Source: Planctomycetales bacterium 10988 (lineage in GTDB: Bacteria; Planctomycetota; Planctomycetia; Pirellulales; Pb10988). From it: 64,000 bases of DNA. Location of the stretch: positions 1,798,001 through 1,862,000 of the forward strand of contig CP043547.1 in the NCBI GenBank assembly GCA_009664345.1, written 5' to 3'. Every line of letters starts with the position of its first letter. The stretch's first letter is position 1. A program made the position numbers and the translations under genes. Positions 61,614 through 64,000 of this stretch are shown piece after piece. The notes under the pieces were generated by a model. The model saw nothing but the letters and a program-made list of their open reading frames with translations, was not told the origin of the DNA and did not search any database.

Positions 61614-62082
61614 CAGGCCACGCCTCCTGTCACGTTATACTTCCCTCGACGAACGAATGTTCCCTCTCGCCGAGACTAATTACGCAAAGGCTCAAGTATA
61701 GACCGAGTTGGACAGTTCGAAAAGTGAACCTGCTTCATTCCGGGCATCCTTTCCTATTTCCCAAGATTTCCGAGGCTCGCCTAGCTCCTCCAGTTCACTA
61801 AGCAGCACACTTCAAAAAATCCCTTTTTACAAAAAAATTGAAAGAAGTGTTAAAATCGGCTAAGCGTTTGAATTTTCCGGGTCGATACAAGGAAGGAAGT
61901 GGTTCCCTTTAGAGAATCAAGGCAAGAATGCCAAAGTTTTCCGCCTTGATCTGTAAAGAACTTAGGAACCGATCTTGACGTTCTCCTGCTTCCTTCCTAC
62001 CTTCGCCGATCAACGGCCGGGGGTCTCGAATGAGGTAGGGTTGCCACTCTTGGCTTCCGGATTGTCAGCAAAGGGAGTTGCC
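61614..62082. other. 469-base divergent region before the DegT gene
   Basis: No gene supported. A possible promoter for the aminotransferase is TTTACA (61826-61831) with TAAAAT (61851-61856), spacing 19 bases. The remainder contains short A/T runs only. Confidence 0.4.
61826..61856 (+). promoter_or_regulatory. Possible promoter for the DegT-family aminotransferase gene
   Basis: TTTACA (61826-61831) and TAAAAT (61851-61856) with 19-base spacing, somewhat long. The leader would be about 220 nt. Confidence 0.25.
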
Positions 62083-63357
62083 ATGTCTGATCAGCCCGTC
62101 CGCACCACCAATTCACATCCTGAAAATGCTTCTGCGATCGAGGCACCTGTACCTCTGATCGATATCCATGAGCAGTATTTGGAACTAGCCGAAGAAATTC
62201 GCGAAGCAATTGGGCGGGTCTGCGATAGCGGTCGTTTTGTGCTCGGCCCAGATGTCGAGGAATTAGAAGCGTCCATCGCCGACTACTGCGATGCAAAATA
62301 TGCGTTAGGCTGTGGCTCGGGTTCCGATGCCTTGATCTTAGCCCTCTTGGCTTTAGAGATCGGCAGCGGAGACGAAGTCATTTTGCCCAGTTATACCTTC
62401 TTCGCCACAGCAGGGGCTGTCTGGCAAGTCGGTGCGACCCCGGTCTTCTGCGATATCGATCCGGATACCTACTTGATGGATGCCGAATCAGTCGCCGCGA
62501 AGGTCACTTCGAAAACAAAAGCCATCATTCCTGTCCATCTATATGGGCAGTGTGTCGAGATGGAACCTCTGTGGCGTTTGGCCTCGGAACATCATATCGC
62601 CATCATTGAAGATGCCGCTCAAGCAATCGGAGCTGAATATCGCGGCCGACGCGCTGGCGTGTTGGGCGATATCGCCTGTTTCAGCTTCTATCCGACCAAA
62701 AATCTCGGCGGTTTCGGTGACGGGGGGATGATCACCACCGACGATCCGATTCTAGCCGAACGCTTGCGACTCTTGCGAGTTCACGGGATGAAGCCGCGTT
62801 ATTATCACAAGATTGTCGGCATCAATAGCCGCTTGGATTCGATTCAAGCCGCTGTGTTGAATATCAAGATGCCACACCTGGAACGATGGACCCGCATGCG
62901 TTTAACCAATGCGATGCGTTATCAATCGCTCTTCTTTGAATGCGGCTTGGATCAAATTCTGAAGTTGCCGGAAGTGGCTCCCGATCGCCGCCATGTGTGG
63001 AATCAATACATTGTCGCGGTTCCGGATGGAAAGCGGGATGCCCTACGTGCCCATCTTGCGAAACATAAGATCGGCAGCGAGATTTACTATCCGGTCCCGG
63101 TTCATAAACAAGAATGCTTCAACGATCTGGAAACGGCTCAAGTCGATCTTCCCATCACGGACGAAGCAGCCTTGTCGACAATTGCCTTGCCGATCTTTCC
63201 CGAACTGAAACCGGTTCAACAATGGCAGGTGGTCAGTGCAATTGCGGAGTTCTTTCAAGTGAAAGCTCCTACCAAGCCCGCCGTTCCTGAAACTTTAAAA
63301 GGTCCGAACTTTCTAAAATTTCCCACCCGAGCGATCTCGGACAAGAAAACCTTTTAA
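62083..63357 (+). CDS. DegT/DnrJ/EryC1/StrS aminotransferase
   Basis: 424 residues from the ATG at 62083 behind AAGGGAG; the frame upstream to 61975 has no ribosome site. PLP-dependent fold type I: the GCGSGSDALILALLAL cofactor phosphate loop, DEVILPSYTFFATAGAV, EDAAQAIGAEYRG with the pyridine-N Asp, and the Schiff-base lysine in FYPTKNLGGFGDGGM (K206). Members transaminate 4-keto sugar nucleotides to amino sugars for surface polysaccharides or antibiotics. No nucleotide-sugar partner is seen in the window. The last 40 residues are an extra tail. Confidence 0.96.
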   Translation: MSDQPVRTTNSHPENASAIEAPVPLIDIHEQYLELAEEIREAIGRVCDSGRFVLGPDVEELEASIADYCDAKYALGCGSGSDALILALLALEIGSGDEVILPSYTFFATAGAVWQVGATPVFCDIDPDTYLMDAESVAAKVTSKTKAIIPVHLYGQCVEMEPLWRLASEHHIAIIEDAAQAIGAEYRGRRAGVLGDIACFSFYPTKNLGGFGDGGMITTDDPILAERLRLLRVHGMKPRYYHKIVGINSRLDSIQAAVLNIKMPHLERWTRMRLTNAMRYQSLFFECGLDQILKLPEVAPDRRHVWNQYIVAVPDGKRDALRAHLAKHKIGSEIYYPVPVHKQECFNDLETAQVDLPITDEAALSTIALPIFPELKPVQQWQVVSAIAEFFQVKAPTKPAVPETLKGPNFLKFPTRAISDKKTF

Positions 63358-63411
63358 AGACAAAGAATAAAATCTAGCTTCTGTAAACAGGGAGTAAATC
63401 GAATAGAAATC

Positions 63412-63457
63412 CGGTAGCGTTGACACCAAACAAGGTTGTTAACGCTGCCGTTTTTTT
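63412..63457 (+). terminator. Terminator after the DegT-family gene
   Basis: CGGTAGCGTT (63412-63421) pairs with AACGCTGCCG (63441-63450), one G-T pair, 19-base loop, then T7 (63451-63457). 55 bases after the stop codon. Confidence 0.85.
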
Positions 63458-63832
63458 ATGTTTAACAAAAACTAAAGTCGAGCAAGCCTACAAATTAACA
63501 AGCGAAAACTTGCTTTCACCTAACAAGCCTATTTATCAAAACAAAAATTTTCAAAATAGGAAAACCTTTACGATTCTACTGTAAGCGAGCATCAACAACT
63601 TAACAAAATGGTTTAACTTTTTGTCCCACCGAGTTCGCTTTTCCAAGCCTTTCACTTCACCGAAATTCACTTCTTTTTGTGAAAAAACACTCGGTTTCAA
63701 CGACATTTTCGTTACACACTGGACGAAAGGAAACTGAACTTCCAGGCTCATTTTAAAGTCGCGAGTTTCCGAAAATTTAGAAAGTGAAATAAGCGACTCT
63801 TCGCAACCCTGCCGCTTTCTGGATGACCACCA

Positions 63833-63863
63833 GGAAAGGATTCCCCCTTTCCGCGAATTTTTT
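63833..63863 (+). terminator. Hairpin with T-run in the final intergenic region
   Basis: GGAAAGG (63833-63839) pairs with CCTTTCC (63846-63852), 6-base loop; TTTTTT at 63858-63863. No gene precedes it directly, so it could end an unannotated transcript or be fortuitous. Confidence 0.3.
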
Positions 63864-64000
63864 CCCGCCTATGAATTATTCGTGGTCAATCGCACGATGG
63901 CTACCTCCCCCCGGAGTCCAGGAAAAGCAGACAAGGCTCTTGATGGATGGCCTCGCGAGAGTAATGCCTGACGACTGTAAGGGTGTTGAAATAGTGACAA

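Larger units (their letters stand above)
63358..64000. other. 643 bases after the aminotransferase without a recognised gene
   Basis: Holds the terminator at 63412-63457 and a hairpin with a T-run at 63833-63863. The remaining AT-rich sequence has no frame with credible coding features, and the end of the window cuts it. Confidence 0.5.

Noticed and set aside
63551-63751. 66-residue minus-strand frame near the window end
   Set aside because: AT-rich chance frame, no ribosome site, no recognised features.
1-64000. tRNA, rRNA, CRISPR or insertion sequence
   Set aside because: No T-arm/acceptor pattern, rRNA signature, regularly spaced repeats, or transposase with terminal inverted repeats was seen; short RNAs could be missed by eye.

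Overview
The window is chromosomal DNA of a planctomycete. The evidence is the gene content: a four-gene secretome cluster with DUF1501, pre-peptidase C-terminal (PPC), Ig-like/DUF1549/DUF1553 and cytochrome-WD40 proteins; a transmembrane Ser/Thr kinase beside an ECF sigma factor; a GYF-type surface-oriented protein; a DUF3500 protein; and a pterin-binding dihydropteroate-synthase-like protein of the kind linked to tetrahydromethanopterin. Base composition is near 50-55% GC over most of the window, with a few clearly AT-richer patches. No rRNA, tRNA, CRISPR array, insertion sequence or prophage was seen. The DNA is densely coding, with genes on both strands.

Layout. 1-447 is the 3' end of an HtrA/DegP-like PDZ protein. 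998-9901 (+) holds the exported DUF1501, PPC, DUF1549/DUF1553 and cytochrome-WD40-coiled-coil genes and ends at a good terminator. 10000-16742 (-) is a housekeeping block read pheA, aroF, tpiA, secG, yicC-like, gmk, rpoZ, coaC, coaB; the last two are in one reading frame separated by a single amber codon. dnaK and clpB follow (+), separated by a strongly structured non-coding stretch. 22460-24773 (-) is a two-gene unit of an SDR reductase and a DHPS-like protein. 25233-31442 (+) carries a GT9 glycosyltransferase, an ECF sigma/anti-sigma/membrane-protein unit, and an ABC ATPase with its permease. 31439-33320 (-) has a DUF971 protein and a cytochrome P450.

33947-40014 (+) encodes a GYF-domain protein, an atypical pyruvate-kinase-like protein, a small conserved-looking protein, a XerC/D recombinase and a lipid kinase. 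40016-44584 (-) has a DUF3500 protein and a SWIM-SNF2 ATPase. 44931-47025 (+) has an exported peroxiredoxin and a LamG-like protein. 47203-53338 (+) is a MacAB-like export system with two FtsX permeases, one adaptor and one ATPase, led by a Cys/His-rich exported protein and a lipoprotein. 53340-55946 (-) is the kinase and ECF sigma pair. 56326-57282 (+) is a TPR lipoprotein. 57303-61613 (-) has two CNNM/HlyC-type membrane proteins and an internally duplicated ABC-2 permease. The window ends with a DegT/DnrJ aminotransferase (+) and about 640 bases without a recognisable gene.

The observations most worth following are: the SDR whose active site carries an Asp in the region of the usual Ser, as in pteridine reductases, next to a pterin-binding protein; the single in-frame stop between CoaC and CoaB; the sharp composition change inside the DHPS-like gene; the structured RNA region between dnaK and clpB; and the exported heme/WD40 cluster. 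All functional statements rest on motif recognition by eye. No database search was run.
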